Shown here piece by piece: positions 44,201-51,517 of a stretch of 64,000 nt of DNA; positions within the stretch are counted from its first letter, which is position 1, and each line of letters opens with the position of its first letter. The DNA comes from Sphingobacterium sp. UBA5670. Its GTDB lineage: Bacteria > Bacteroidota > Bacteroidia > Sphingobacteriales > Sphingobacteriaceae. The position numbers were made by a program, and so were the translations under genes. The DNA lies in assembly GCF_002420705.1 (NCBI RefSeq), contig NZ_DIIM01000001.1, forward strand, positions 141,973 through 205,972, in the 5' to 3' direction. Below the pieces are notes generated by a model. That model had not been told where the DNA came from and searched no databases. It saw only the letters and a list, made by a program, of their open reading frames with translations.

Positions 44201-45013
44201 TTATGCTGTTTTCTTAGCAGATTTAATTTTTGCATGTGCATTAATAAATAAAGTGCGCACCTGTCCCCCATCCAATTGTAAAGCTTCAGAAATCTTGTCA
44301 AAGGAATACTGCAACTCATAGCGCATGCGGAAGACTTCCGCTTCTTCTTCGGTCATTTCACCATTTAATTTAAATTCAACAGGTTTGGCCATCAGCTGCA
44401 TTTTCTCTTCACTATGAATGATGGAACGCAGGTATTCGATTGTTTTCTCTATTTGCAGGCTAACCTCATAATCAGAGATATTCCCCATATAGTAAGCGAT
44501 ACGTTCATAGTTAAAACTATATTTGAGGCACAGGCGAATAAAGAGCTGTTGATCGTTGTTGAGGTTAGGCAGAATGGCATTGAGCTGATCCATTTTCTTT
44601 TTCTTTTCCAATTCCAGTTGCTCGATATAGAGCACATCTTCTTCACTCTCCTCTTCCAGTTCATAGCCCAGCATAAATTCCTGATAGTCCTCGATGCTGT
44701 CGAGGCGGAGTAAGCTTCGATGGAATCTATTACGAGATTTTTGATAAAAAGCCTGAATGGCAGACTTCACCTGAATTTTCAGGAAGTCGAAGACTTCAGT
44801 TTCGGAATTCACATTTTCGCGGAACAGCCAAAGCCTTAGGAATGCTTCCTGTGCAATGCTTTCTCCGGCACATTCATCATCGGTGGCCCGGTGCGCACGA
44901 AAAAAGAAATGTTCATAAAATTTCTGGTAGAAAAATTTAAGTCCTTTTTCGTGCCCCTTGTGCAGGTGTTCAATGGCCGTTTTAATGTCCTTGTTTAGTA
45001 AAAGTAGTTTCAT
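44201..45013 (-). CDS. ECF sigma factor (sigma-E) with an extra sigma4-like region, partner of dCas12f
   Basis: 270 residues, longer than the roughly 160-200 of ordinary ECF sigma factors. The sigma2 domain (about 12-95) shows LHKGHEKGLKFFYQKFYEH, ESIAQEAFLRLWLFRENV and a basic QKSRNRFHRSL end. Two C-terminal stretches look like sigma4: residues 140-200 (AILPNLNNDQQLFIRLCLKY ... SDYEVSLQIEKTIEYLRSII) and 214-267 (LNGEMTEEEAEVFRMRYELQ ... ISEALQLDGGQVRTLFINAH). The second, placed at the C-terminus, is the usual position; the first is additional or replaces the linker. No anti-sigma factor or FecR-type gene accompanies it. It precedes dCas12f and follows the guide arrays, all on the same strand. 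Its role is probably to recruit RNA polymerase to dCas12f-bound sites. Confidence 0.85.
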   Translation of the reverse strand: MKLLLLNKDIKTAIEHLHKGHEKGLKFFYQKFYEHFFFRAHRATDDECAGESIAQEAFLRLWLFRENVNSETEVFDFLKIQVKSAIQAFYQKSRNRFHRSLLRLDSIEDYQEFMLGYELEEESEEDVLYIEQLELEKKKKMDQLNAILPNLNNDQQLFIRLCLKYSFNYERIAYYMGNISDYEVSLQIEKTIEYLRSIIHSEEKMQLMAKPVEFKLNGEMTEEEAEVFRMRYELQYSFDKISEALQLDGGQVRTLFINAHAKIKSAKKTA

Positions 45014-45053
45014 AATTCGTTTTTATGGTTAGCACACGAAAATCACTTACCAC

Positions 45054-45093
45054 AGCTTCGGCAAATCGGAAAGATCTGTCGGAAACCGAAGCT
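45054..45093 (-). promoter_or_regulatory. Hairpin in the leader of the sigma-E/dCas12f operon
   Basis: AGCTTCGG (45054-45061) and CCGAAGCT (45086-45093) are perfect 8-base arms around a 24-base loop containing TCGGAAA twice (45066 and 45079). It lies 41-80 bp upstream of the sigma-E start. It could be an attenuator, an RNA-processing signal separating guides from mRNA, or a protein-binding site. Confidence 0.45.
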
Positions 45094-45221
45094 GGGTGGG
45101 TGCAAATTGTTATTTGGTTATAAAAACTTATTGGTATTGAATTGGATATTAAAGTTATAAAGGCTAAAATAGCTATGGTGGCTATGCTATAGCACTCTAT
45201 CCGATTATTTCTTCATAACTC

Positions 45222-45642
45222 GTTATTATGTATACCCCCTATGTTATGTGGTCAACAACAGCTAATACAGCGATGCATGAAAACGCCCAGTTGTGTATAC
45301 CCTTTAATTTAGATCACTAAACATCTGCTTAAAGAATAGGTATTATTCTGCAATAGTTGCATATAGCCTAATTTTTTTGAGATCATCAACATCTTAAGTT
45401 TTGAACGCTTGAATAGAGCAGTTGTGTATACCCTACATTTTGAGATTATTAACATCGATCGGGAAAACCTAGTTGTTGTGTATACCCTACATTTTGAGAT
45501 CGTTAACATCACTATGTTCTTAATGGGACATCTTTTCTTTGTTGTGTATACCCTGCATTTTGAGAGCATCAGCATCAAGCAATCCTTGGTATGTATAGGT
45601 CGGTGAGTTGTGTATACCCTGCTTTTTAAGATCATTAACATC
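45222..45642 (-). CRISPR. Guide array 1 (about seven 36-bp repeats)
   Basis: Repeats at 45607-45642, 45541-45576, 45475-45510, 45421-45456, 45356-45393 (2 bp longer), 45290-45325 and a decayed copy at about 45222-45259. On the + strand the unit runs from GTTGTGTATACCC to ATTAACATC. Spacers: 45577-45606 (30), 45511-45540 (30), 45457-45474 (18), 45394-45420 (27), 45326-45355 (30) and about 45260-45289. The - strand is taken as the sense strand: the conserved leader lies at the 45643 side, the repeats decay away from it, and the repeat then ends in ATACACAAC before the spacer. There is no cas1/cas2. Repeats differ from each other at several positions, so the array is old and not being expanded. 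Confidence 0.85.
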
Positions 45643-45766
45643 TCACCTCCTAGTATCGCAATAATAATCAAGAACATAGCGTAGGATATAACTCAACATT
45701 TTCTTAAAAAGGGTATTTAGTGAGTCTCTTTTAGGCTCACCCTACGGCATAACAAGATGCCTCAAT
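45643..45766 (-). ncRNA. tracrRNA/leader-like RNA of array 1
   Basis: Directly upstream (- strand) of array 1, and about three-quarters identical by eye to 46113-46236. In sense order it has a hairpin GGCAT/ATGCC (45746-45761), a hairpin GTGAG/CTCAC (45720-45740), an anti-repeat segment AAATACCCTTTTTAAG (near 45704-45719) able to pair with the CAAAATGTAGGGTAT part of the repeat, and a conserved GATACTAGGAGGT next to the first repeat. Order (hairpins, then 3' anti-repeat) is as in Cas12f tracrRNAs. Being contiguous with the array, tracrRNA and first guide could lie on one transcript. Confidence 0.65.
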
Positions 45767-45877
45767 ATAATTTTGTAAATTTTCTTACTTTTCGCATACT
45801 ACGCAAGGGAATTCAGTTGTAGTTCATCAGCCCGTCGCATATCCCGTATTACCTACCCATTTGGTTATGTAAAACGA

Positions 45878-46112
45878 GTTGCTACCACCCTACTTTCTGA
45901 GGTCTTTAACATTGAGATAAACTTGAGAGGCAAGTCAATTTTTGGTTGTGTATACCCCACAATTTGAGATCATTAACATCTCAGCTTTTTATTGGGAGCC
46001 TGATGTTACTGTTGTGTATACCCCACAATTTGAGATCATCAACATCACAAGCGTATCCTTCTTAAATGACAGAACGGTTGTGTATACCCTTCATTTCAAT
46101 ATCATTAACATC
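45878..46112 (-). CRISPR. Guide array 2 (four 36-bp repeats)
   Basis: Repeats at 46077-46112, 46011-46046, 45945-45980 and a decayed copy at 45878-45913. Spacers: 46047-46076 (30), 45981-46010 (30) and 45914-45944 (31). Two internal repeats share CCCCACAATTTGAG where array 1 has CCCTACATTTTGAG, so the arrays have diverged as separate units. Sense strand is taken as -, for the same reasons as array 1. The spacers differ from those of array 1, and I found no convincing match to them elsewhere in this window by eye. Confidence 0.85.
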
Positions 46113-46236
46113 CTACCTCCTAGTATCCGAATAATAATCAAGAGCATATAGTAGAATGTAAACCAATATTTTTTACAAAAAAGGTATTCAGTGAGTCGCC
46201 ATTGCGCTCACCCTACGGCATCACAAGATGCCTCCT
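46113..46236 (-). ncRNA. tracrRNA/leader-like RNA of array 2
   Basis: The second copy of the conserved unit: hairpin GGCAT/ATGCC (46217-46232), hairpin GTGAG-CGC/GCG-CTCAC (46191-46211), anti-repeat GAATACCTTTTTTG (near 46177-46190), and GATACTAGGAGGT (GATACTAGGAGGT at about 46115-46127). Compared with copy 1, the loop side of the second hairpin has changed while the stem is kept, which argues for a selected RNA structure. Confidence 0.65.
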
Positions 46237-46345
46237 ATCCTAATCAAACCGGTCGGCAAAACTGCCTATCAGCCTATATTTTTATATTCTCCTTTTTCAA
46301 TACCAATAAGTCAAAGAACATCCCTCACGCAAAATAATTACTTTA

Positions 46346-46359
46346 TTTTTGCGCAAAAA
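46346..46359. promoter_or_regulatory. Palindrome TTTTTGCGCAAAAA, possible XRE operator
   Basis: A perfect 14-bp palindrome sharing the TTTGCGCAAA core with the site at 46667. It lies between the guide arrays and the XRE-family gene, about 110 bp upstream of the array 2 RNA on the - strand, so a regulator bound here could affect guide transcription. Confidence 0.4.
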
Positions 46360-46666
46360 CAGCTTTTAAATAAACTCAACAAGAAGTCTATTTTCAACGA
46401 TTCAAATAATTTTATTTTTTATTCATCCTATGCTTTGAATGGCAGTTACAAGTCAATAATAGGGGTTATCAACATAGGATACAAGATACAAGTCCATTAT
46501 ATCGAAATCATTTTTTATTCTGGTGACTTGGCGATATTTTTTATTCTTAATTTTCTCATTCTTTAGATTTTAGTCGCACAAAGCAGTTTGCCCCTCCTCT
46601 CCGATCCTGCTGTTGTAGTTCATATTTAGTTATCGGCTTTCGTTGAAACAAATATAAAAACAAATA

Positions 46667-46684
46667 TTTATTTGCGCAAATAAA
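46667..46684. promoter_or_regulatory. Palindrome TTTATTTGCGCAAATAAA, probable XRE auto-operator
   Basis: A perfect 18-bp palindrome 51 bp before the XRE start, with a second partial copy ATGCGCAAATAAG at 46708-46720 next to the start codon. Paired sites in this position are typical of autoregulated HTH repressors. Confidence 0.55.
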
Positions 46685-46734
46685 ATACAAATATTATTAT
46701 TTTAAAAATGCGCAAATAAGTTTTCCATTTGTAT

Positions 46735-47235
46735 ATGGGATATACCAATGAGAATATACTGGAGGAAATTGGGGAACAATTGCGCATTCAACGTGAAAAA
46801 ATTTATTACACATTGAAAGATGTAGCCAATATGACGGGCTTAACCACCAACACAGTAGCGGCTATTGAAAGAGGAAAAGGTGCCTCACTGAACAACTTTA
46901 TCTTGATCTGCCGTGCTTTAAAAATTCAACCGCATACCATATTCAAAAAACAGATAGATTTAACGCCGCTCTACAATATTCCTCCTGAGTCAAAGCGCCG
47001 TATTGAACTAACGAAGGAACTGGATGACCTCGTTTATAATTCTGATTTTTTCGAAATACCCCGTCGTGTTTCTGATATTATCCAACAGCTGCATGCAAAC
47101 AAAGAACAGAGCAATAAATTTTCTGTTTATCTAAGCAGTTATTGTGAGGAAGGTACGCTGGAATACGAAAAACATGGAAATTATAAAGAATACCGAAAAA
47201 AGCACTCTCCAAAACCTGTCAAAAAATATAAATAA
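46735..47235 (+). CDS. XRE-family helix-turn-helix regulator
   Basis: A 166-residue cytoplasmic DNA-binding protein. The start is the ATG at 46735 (MGYTNENILEEIGEQLR); a TTG two codons upstream is possible. Residues 10-65 are a Cro/C1-type HTH (GEQLRIQREKIYYTLKDVAN, TGLTTNTVAAIERGKGASLN). The rest (70-166) is a helical, basic tail (ESKRRIELTKELDDLV; end KKHSPKPVKKYK) without a known domain. It has its own palindromic sites. It lies next to the guide arrays but is transcribed away from them and is separated by about 500 bp. Regulation of the array is conceivable, not shown. Confidence 0.85.
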   Translation: MGYTNENILEEIGEQLRIQREKIYYTLKDVANMTGLTTNTVAAIERGKGASLNNFILICRALKIQPHTIFKKQIDLTPLYNIPPESKRRIELTKELDDLVYNSDFFEIPRRVSDIIQQLHANKEQSNKFSVYLSSYCEEGTLEYEKHGNYKEYRKKHSPKPVKKYK

Positions 47236-47304
47236 AATTTGCCAGACTTACTATCTGTGAGTGCAAGAACTTTATATACCTTTCCCCTCATTAAATGAAA
47301 CAAC

Positions 47305-47328
47305 GGCCAATCTGATTAAGGATCGGCC
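47305..47328 (+). terminator. Possible terminator after the XRE gene
   Basis: GGCC-ATC/GAT-GGCC arms with one mismatch and an 8-base loop are followed by TTGGGTTCTCTTTT. The T-run is imperfect, so efficiency is uncertain. Confidence 0.4.
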
Positions 47329-47389
47329 TTGGGTTCTCTTTTAGCTGCAGCAAATCAGGATCAGGTAGTGACCAAATTAGCCCTTTTGA

Positions 47390-47444
47390 CAGTGCTTGTT
47401 CAGTGATTGTTCAGTGCTTGTTCAGTGATTGCTCAGTGTAGACT
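47390..47444 (+). repeat. 11-bp tandem repeat array
   Basis: CAGTGCTTGTT (47390), CAGTGATTGTT (47401), CAGTGCTTGTT (47412), CAGTGATTGCT (47423) and CAGTGTAGACT (47434): four near-perfect units and a decayed fifth, alternating C/A at position 6. It is not in a gene; it lies in the 377-bp gap between the XRE gene and the PL6 gene. Confidence 0.9.
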
Positions 47445-47562
47445 GAATAAACAATGACTAATTACTGTCTAAAAACTGAATGAATATTGTTTTTTAGTAT
47501 AACTTGGTAGCAGTATGTTCCGTTTATATGCGGTAAATACATGCATTATTTACCGCAAAAAA

Positions 47563-47591
47563 TGCGGGGAATAAACTGTTTATTCCCCGCA
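47563..47591 (-). terminator. Terminator of PUL B
   Basis: TGCGGGGAATAAAC / GTTTATTCCCCGCA arms around a 1-base centre are followed on the - strand by six T residues. It lies 22 bp after the PL6 stop. A second hairpin (TGCGGTAAATA / TATTTACCGCA-type arms, 47529-47557) follows as a backup. Confidence 0.9.
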
Positions 47592-47612
47592 TAAAATATT
47601 ATTTACATTCAT

Positions 47613-49076
47613 TTAAGGATTAATGACCAAGCTGCTCCCCAGACCGGTCATAAATACAGGCCCTATATTCTGGGCTTTCAGCAGATCGCGATGTTTCGTA
47701 TCCAGTTTAGGAGCTCCAACATCCGCGGCAGCCGCAAAAGGATAATTCCCCACAAAAGCTCCTAACACTGGGCTGCTGCTTGTTGGCTCATAGATACCGT
47801 CTGTCGTTAACGCATACTGTGGGTTCACGCGCGTAAATCCAGCCGGAAGTTGCAGGCTTGTCGGCACATCAAATACAATGTTTCCCTGATAAACAAAATT
47901 GACCGGTTGATCCGTAAAGGTTAGCATGGTGGACTGCGCAGATTGAAATACCACATTGTTCGCAATATGCCCATCCGTCGGCGGCAATGTCCGGCTATTT
48001 CCTCCTTTTCCCGAACCGATATCAAATGACTGCTTACACTTGATCATGGTATTGGCCACAACTTTCACCCGCTTTACTTGAAAGTAGCCGCTTAACGGAG
48101 AATTTGGCACACCATCCATGATCGCCAGCGCAGCTTTTTGTCCCGTACCAGCCATATTCTGAAAGTAATTGTTATAAACCAAATGATCTTCACCTATGAT
48201 ACGAATACCACCAGCAGCACTATTTCCATTACCGACAAAATAGTTCCCATAAACGGCAGATCCATTGCCATGCCGTAGGCATAGGGTTCCCTGACTTTCA
48301 TAAAAATAATTATTCCGAATGGTATCAGCCCCCATCTTATTGGATATGATTTCCGTTTCGCCGTTACAGCGCTGAAAGATATTATCTTCAATAGTTGTCA
48401 GTGCATTTGTCATGGACCAGTCGCTGGTTCCGACGCGTATGGTCTCCCCGCCATTGTCGGGCACCGCAGCACGTTCGCCAAAGAAGTTATGGTCGATCCG
48501 ATGTTTCATTGGCTTACTGGTTCCCCATACGACCATGGTCGGTCCCTGATGGGTCTTTCCTTTTAAATAACAGTGGTCAATGCGATGGTAAGAACCGTTA
48601 ATGGAAATCCAGCGATAGTCTGTCGTTGCCGCCGGAGGATTATAGTCCACAATCGACGTATTGGTCAGGCGGCAATTGGAAGAAGATGAAGTGAAATCAA
48701 CCACATTTTTCCCCGAGGTATAGCCTTCCTGAAAGACAAGCCCATCCACAACCAGCCATTGGCCAGTGATACTAACGGATGAGATACCTTTCATGATAAC
48801 AGCTCCACGCTGTTCTGCCATCAGTACAATAGGTTGCTGTTTAGTCCCCTGAGCACTGAAGGTTAGTTCCTGATTGGTCCATTGACCGGACTTCATAATG
48901 ACCGTGTCTCCGGGCTGCAAGCTCAGTGCCTGAAGGTCTGCCGCCGACTGAATGGTATGACATTGCACACAGGCAATACTGTTTAACGTGAGCTTTTCGC
49001 CTGGCGATTTCTCACAGCTGCTTCCCACGGCCAGCAGCAGCAGCAATGAAGCAATAACTGAATTCTTCTTGATCAT
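47613..49076 (-). CDS. PL6-family polysaccharide lyase (chondroitinase B/alginate lyase-like)
   Basis: A 487-residue lipoprotein (lipobox AVGSS-C) with a right-handed beta-helix. Motifs of PL6 are present: NGGETIRVG (208-216), the acidic cluster E240/E242, catalytic base K247 (EIISNKMG) and catalytic R268 (LCLRHGNG), matching K250 and R271 of chondroitinase B. It cleaves uronic-acid linkages by beta-elimination (alginate or dermatan-type glycans), leaving unsaturated ends that the GH105 enzyme of the same locus could remove. It is the last gene of PUL B, 29 bp after a fasciclin-like lipoprotein. A CVQCH sequence near the N-terminus looks like a heme site but is probably fortuitous. Confidence 0.87.
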   Translation of the reverse strand: MIKKNSVIASLLLLLAVGSSCEKSPGEKLTLNSIACVQCHTIQSAADLQALSLQPGDTVIMKSGQWTNQELTFSAQGTKQQPIVLMAEQRGAVIMKGISSVSITGQWLVVDGLVFQEGYTSGKNVVDFTSSSSNCRLTNTSIVDYNPPAATTDYRWISINGSYHRIDHCYLKGKTHQGPTMVVWGTSKPMKHRIDHNFFGERAAVPDNGGETIRVGTSDWSMTNALTTIEDNIFQRCNGETEIISNKMGADTIRNNYFYESQGTLCLRHGNGSAVYGNYFVGNGNSAAGGIRIIGEDHLVYNNYFQNMAGTGQKAALAIMDGVPNSPLSGYFQVKRVKVVANTMIKCKQSFDIGSGKGGNSRTLPPTDGHIANNVVFQSAQSTMLTFTDQPVNFVYQGNIVFDVPTSLQLPAGFTRVNPQYALTTDGIYEPTSSSPVLGAFVGNYPFAAAADVGAPKLDTKHRDLLKAQNIGPVFMTGLGSSLVINP

Positions 49077-49105
49077 ATTTTAAATTTGTTTTAAAAGGTT
49101 CTCCG

Positions 49106-49873
49106 TTAAAGTGCTCCCGCAAAAGGGTAGACAGTGTTATTCCCCTTGCTTCCAAAGACATGAACCACACCGTTCGTGACAATATAACCGCCAGATCGAT
49201 TGGTTGTCTTGTTATTAATTTGAATCGGCGCCAAATCACTGTTATTAACCAGGCGTAACACCATCAGCCCTTCCTGATCAAAACCTTTGCCCTCATTCAG
49301 GTATCCAAGCAGCGAACTTTTACTTGCTACTGTATTGGCTGGAAGCATTGTTTTTGCTTTTGTATTTTCAATGGTCAACTTATCGAAGTTATAATTGCCC
49401 TGCACCATCAGGTAAAGAAAATAGTTACGGACATCATCTTTATTGTAATCTTCCCATTTTGTCGCCGGTCTAGTAATCGGTTTTCCCGTGCCGTCCACTC
49501 CGGTCACAATCGGGAAATCAAAAAAGAGGCCTGCAGTCACCTTGTTCGTTTTCGGATCCCAGGTCTTTATTCCCTCATTGTGCAAAAAAATAAAGGTTCG
49601 ATCGTTTTTCTCAAATTCTTCCAAGGGGATACCTGCATATTCTAGGCCTTTACGCATCCATTTGAAAACCGTGTCGGTTGGATTTTCTGCTGTTTCGTAC
49701 GAACGGTTCTCCAAAAATTTGCGCGCACTGATCCCGATATTGGGATCTAAGGTTTTATGCTGATAATCGTAATCCTTTTGTAGTTCCAAATCGAAAAGCG
49801 AACAACTTGTCATTAATAGACTTATGGCGATGAAGACACTAGATGTCCATTGGGTCTTAAACATTCTTTTCAT
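49106..49873 (-). CDS. Fasciclin-like lipoprotein of PUL B
   Basis: A 255-residue lipoprotein (lipobox LLMTS-C, start MKRMFKTQW). The N-terminal part (FKWMRKGLEYAGIPLEEFEK, NDRTFIFLHNEGIKTW) and the C-terminal end (GGYIVTNGVVHVFG) resemble the fasciclin/FAS1 fold, whose proteins end in a TNGVVHVID-type strand. Such proteins replace other surface glycan-binding proteins in some PULs and may mediate adhesion to the polysaccharide. It lies 24 bp after susD and 29 bp before the PL6 lyase. The assignment rests on these two blocks, so moderate certainty. Confidence 0.65.
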   Translation of the reverse strand: MKRMFKTQWTSSVFIAISLLMTSCSLFDLELQKDYDYQHKTLDPNIGISARKFLENRSYETAENPTDTVFKWMRKGLEYAGIPLEEFEKNDRTFIFLHNEGIKTWDPKTNKVTAGLFFDFPIVTGVDGTGKPITRPATKWEDYNKDDVRNYFLYLMVQGNYNFDKLTIENTKAKTMLPANTVASKSSLLGYLNEGKGFDQEGLMVLRLVNNSDLAPIQINNKTTNRSGGYIVTNGVVHVFGSKGNNTVYPFAGAL

Positions 49874-49897
49874 GATTCTCTGATTTAAATTCTGCTA

Positions 49898-51460
49898 TTA
49901 ATCTGTATATCCCGGATTTTGAACCAATGCTTTATTCGAGTTTAAAACATTCCGGTGAATAGGCCAATACACTCTATTTGTTGGATCCAGGAATCCGGGT
50001 TTTTCCAAATTGCCGGCCTCTTCCTGTCTTCGTTTCAAGATCGGGTCCATCACATCCTTCACCCTGCCCGTCCGTACCAGATCAAACCACCTTTTCCCCT
50101 CACCAAAAAGTTCCAGACGACGTTCATCCAAAATCGCCGTTTCCAACTGGTAGCTTGTAGCAATCGATGCATCACTCGCATCATATTGTGGTAGGCGTGC
50201 GCGTTTGCGGACAAAGTTTAAGTATTTCAAGGCGTTGGTTCGATCCCCCAAGCCATTCAACGCTTCGGCGTACAAGAGATACATATCGCTCAGTCTGTAC
50301 ATCGTCAGATAAACCGGAAGAGCCTGATTTGTCACGGGCCATGGATCCGCTTTGGTTGGATTGGCATCGGTAGGATACCATTTGATAAATCGGTCCCGTT
50401 TATTGCTTGGCAATCCAAAATAGACATCTAAAGTCTGCTGCGGCCTGATATCAGGGCTTGGCGAGGTGGTGCTCTGTGGCTGAAACCAGGTTGCCCACAC
50501 TCCTTCATCGACTACAATCTGTTTATTGTTGGGAGACCATGATGTCTGCATACAGGCACAGCCATTTTTGAGGTAATCCCAATGGATGCTCCAGATGGTT
50601 TCTTTGCTGGAAGTTGGATTGACAAAAATAGTTTTCCAGCTTGCGCCATCCTGTAAATTGGTTTCATTGGTTCCGGCATAGCTCACTCCTGTAGGAGACT
50701 TTGTCAAAAACAGGCGTGTGATCCATTTCGTTGCATTTTGATAATCCTTCTTCCACATATACACATCGGACATGATGGCACAGATCCCTGCTCCTCCAAT
50801 TGTCCATAGGGAATTTTTCGCATTTTTATCGACCAGGGAATAGGCGGTTTCCAGATCCGGTATAATGACCTCATTCAATATCTTATCTTTCGATTCACGT
50901 GGGCTAGCAGCAGGCTGCTGGACATCCTCATAAGGTTCAAGCCATATCGGAGCATCTCCCCATACACGGACGAGATAGAAATAACACATGGCCCGAAGTG
51001 CATGACACTGCGCAAGATAATCCTTCAGCATCTCCGGCGTGATACGGCTATCCAATTCCGCTGCCTTTGGAATGTATTTGATATTGTTATTGATACGCCC
51101 GATCGCGGTATAGAGACCGCTCCAGTCTGAAAATTGATTAGTCGGCGTAAGGCTGTTTAACACAATCTCGTCCACATAGTCTTTGGTGTAGCTAATTGCA
51201 CGGTCAAAATTATCCGCACGATATTCGCCCCAATACAGGTATTTCTCGAGGTAATTATCTTTGTTATCCTGATAGTTACCCTTGCCAACCATTTCAAGCT
51301 GAAAAGAGCTATACATTCCAGCGATTGCGGCCTGCACATCGTATAAGTTTTTATAATGCTGATCCAGGGCAACTTCGGCCAGCGGTTTTTCTTCCAAAAA
51401 TTTATTACAGCTTCCCAGCGTGGCTGACAGCAGTAACAGTGCTAAGATCTTTGTTTTCAT
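49898..51460 (-). CDS. SusD/RagB-family lipoprotein of PUL B
   Basis: A 520-residue SusD-like protein of normal length (lipobox ATLGS-C; NKFLEEKPLAEV). Family features: CHALRAMCYFYLVRVWGDAPIW, NPTSSKETIWSIHW, LTMYRLSDMYLLYAEALNGLGD, AILDERRLELFGEGKRWFDLVRTG and the end RNVLNSNKALVQNPGY. It binds the glycan at the surface as the lid of SusC at 51518 (57-bp gap). Confidence 0.94.
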   Translation of the reverse strand: MKTKILALLLLSATLGSCNKFLEEKPLAEVALDQHYKNLYDVQAAIAGMYSSFQLEMVGKGNYQDNKDNYLEKYLYWGEYRADNFDRAISYTKDYVDEIVLNSLTPTNQFSDWSGLYTAIGRINNNIKYIPKAAELDSRITPEMLKDYLAQCHALRAMCYFYLVRVWGDAPIWLEPYEDVQQPAASPRESKDKILNEVIIPDLETAYSLVDKNAKNSLWTIGGAGICAIMSDVYMWKKDYQNATKWITRLFLTKSPTGVSYAGTNETNLQDGASWKTIFVNPTSSKETIWSIHWDYLKNGCACMQTSWSPNNKQIVVDEGVWATWFQPQSTTSPSPDIRPQQTLDVYFGLPSNKRDRFIKWYPTDANPTKADPWPVTNQALPVYLTMYRLSDMYLLYAEALNGLGDRTNALKYLNFVRKRARLPQYDASDASIATSYQLETAILDERRLELFGEGKRWFDLVRTGRVKDVMDPILKRRQEEAGNLEKPGFLDPTNRVYWPIHRNVLNSNKALVQNPGYTD

Positions 51461-51517
51461 GTCAAAAATATTTTTTCATTCCATCCGTCAGATGGAATCT
51501 AACCGAATAGATATATG

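Noticed and set aside
45309..45677. Open frame on the - strand across guide array 1 (repeating CRVYTT), with AGGAGG a few bases before an ATG
   Set aside because: It is the array read as codons: a repeat plus spacer of 66 bp keeps frame. In array 2 the same frame stops six codons after the matching ATG, so the repeat is not selected to code.
45409..46151. Open + strand frames repeating VVYT-FEIINI over both arrays
   Set aside because: Same cause as above. Changes between repeats alter the amino acids (Leu to Pro, His to Gln), and there is no shared start region.
46228..46566. 112-codon + strand frame upstream of the XRE gene
   Set aside because: Its ATG lies in the tracrRNA-like hairpin, its content is AT-driven hydrophobic sequence, and it overlaps a regulatory palindrome.
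48950..48975. CVQCH in the PL6 lyase as a cytochrome c heme site
   Set aside because: A single CxxCH in an otherwise typical beta-helix lyase, without further heme ligands or cytochrome context.
49470..49490. GGTTTTCCCG shared by spacer 45457-45474 and the fasciclin-like gene
   Set aside because: Ten bases inside a coding sequence, with the beginning of the guide unmatched. Expected by chance in 64 kb at this relaxed threshold.
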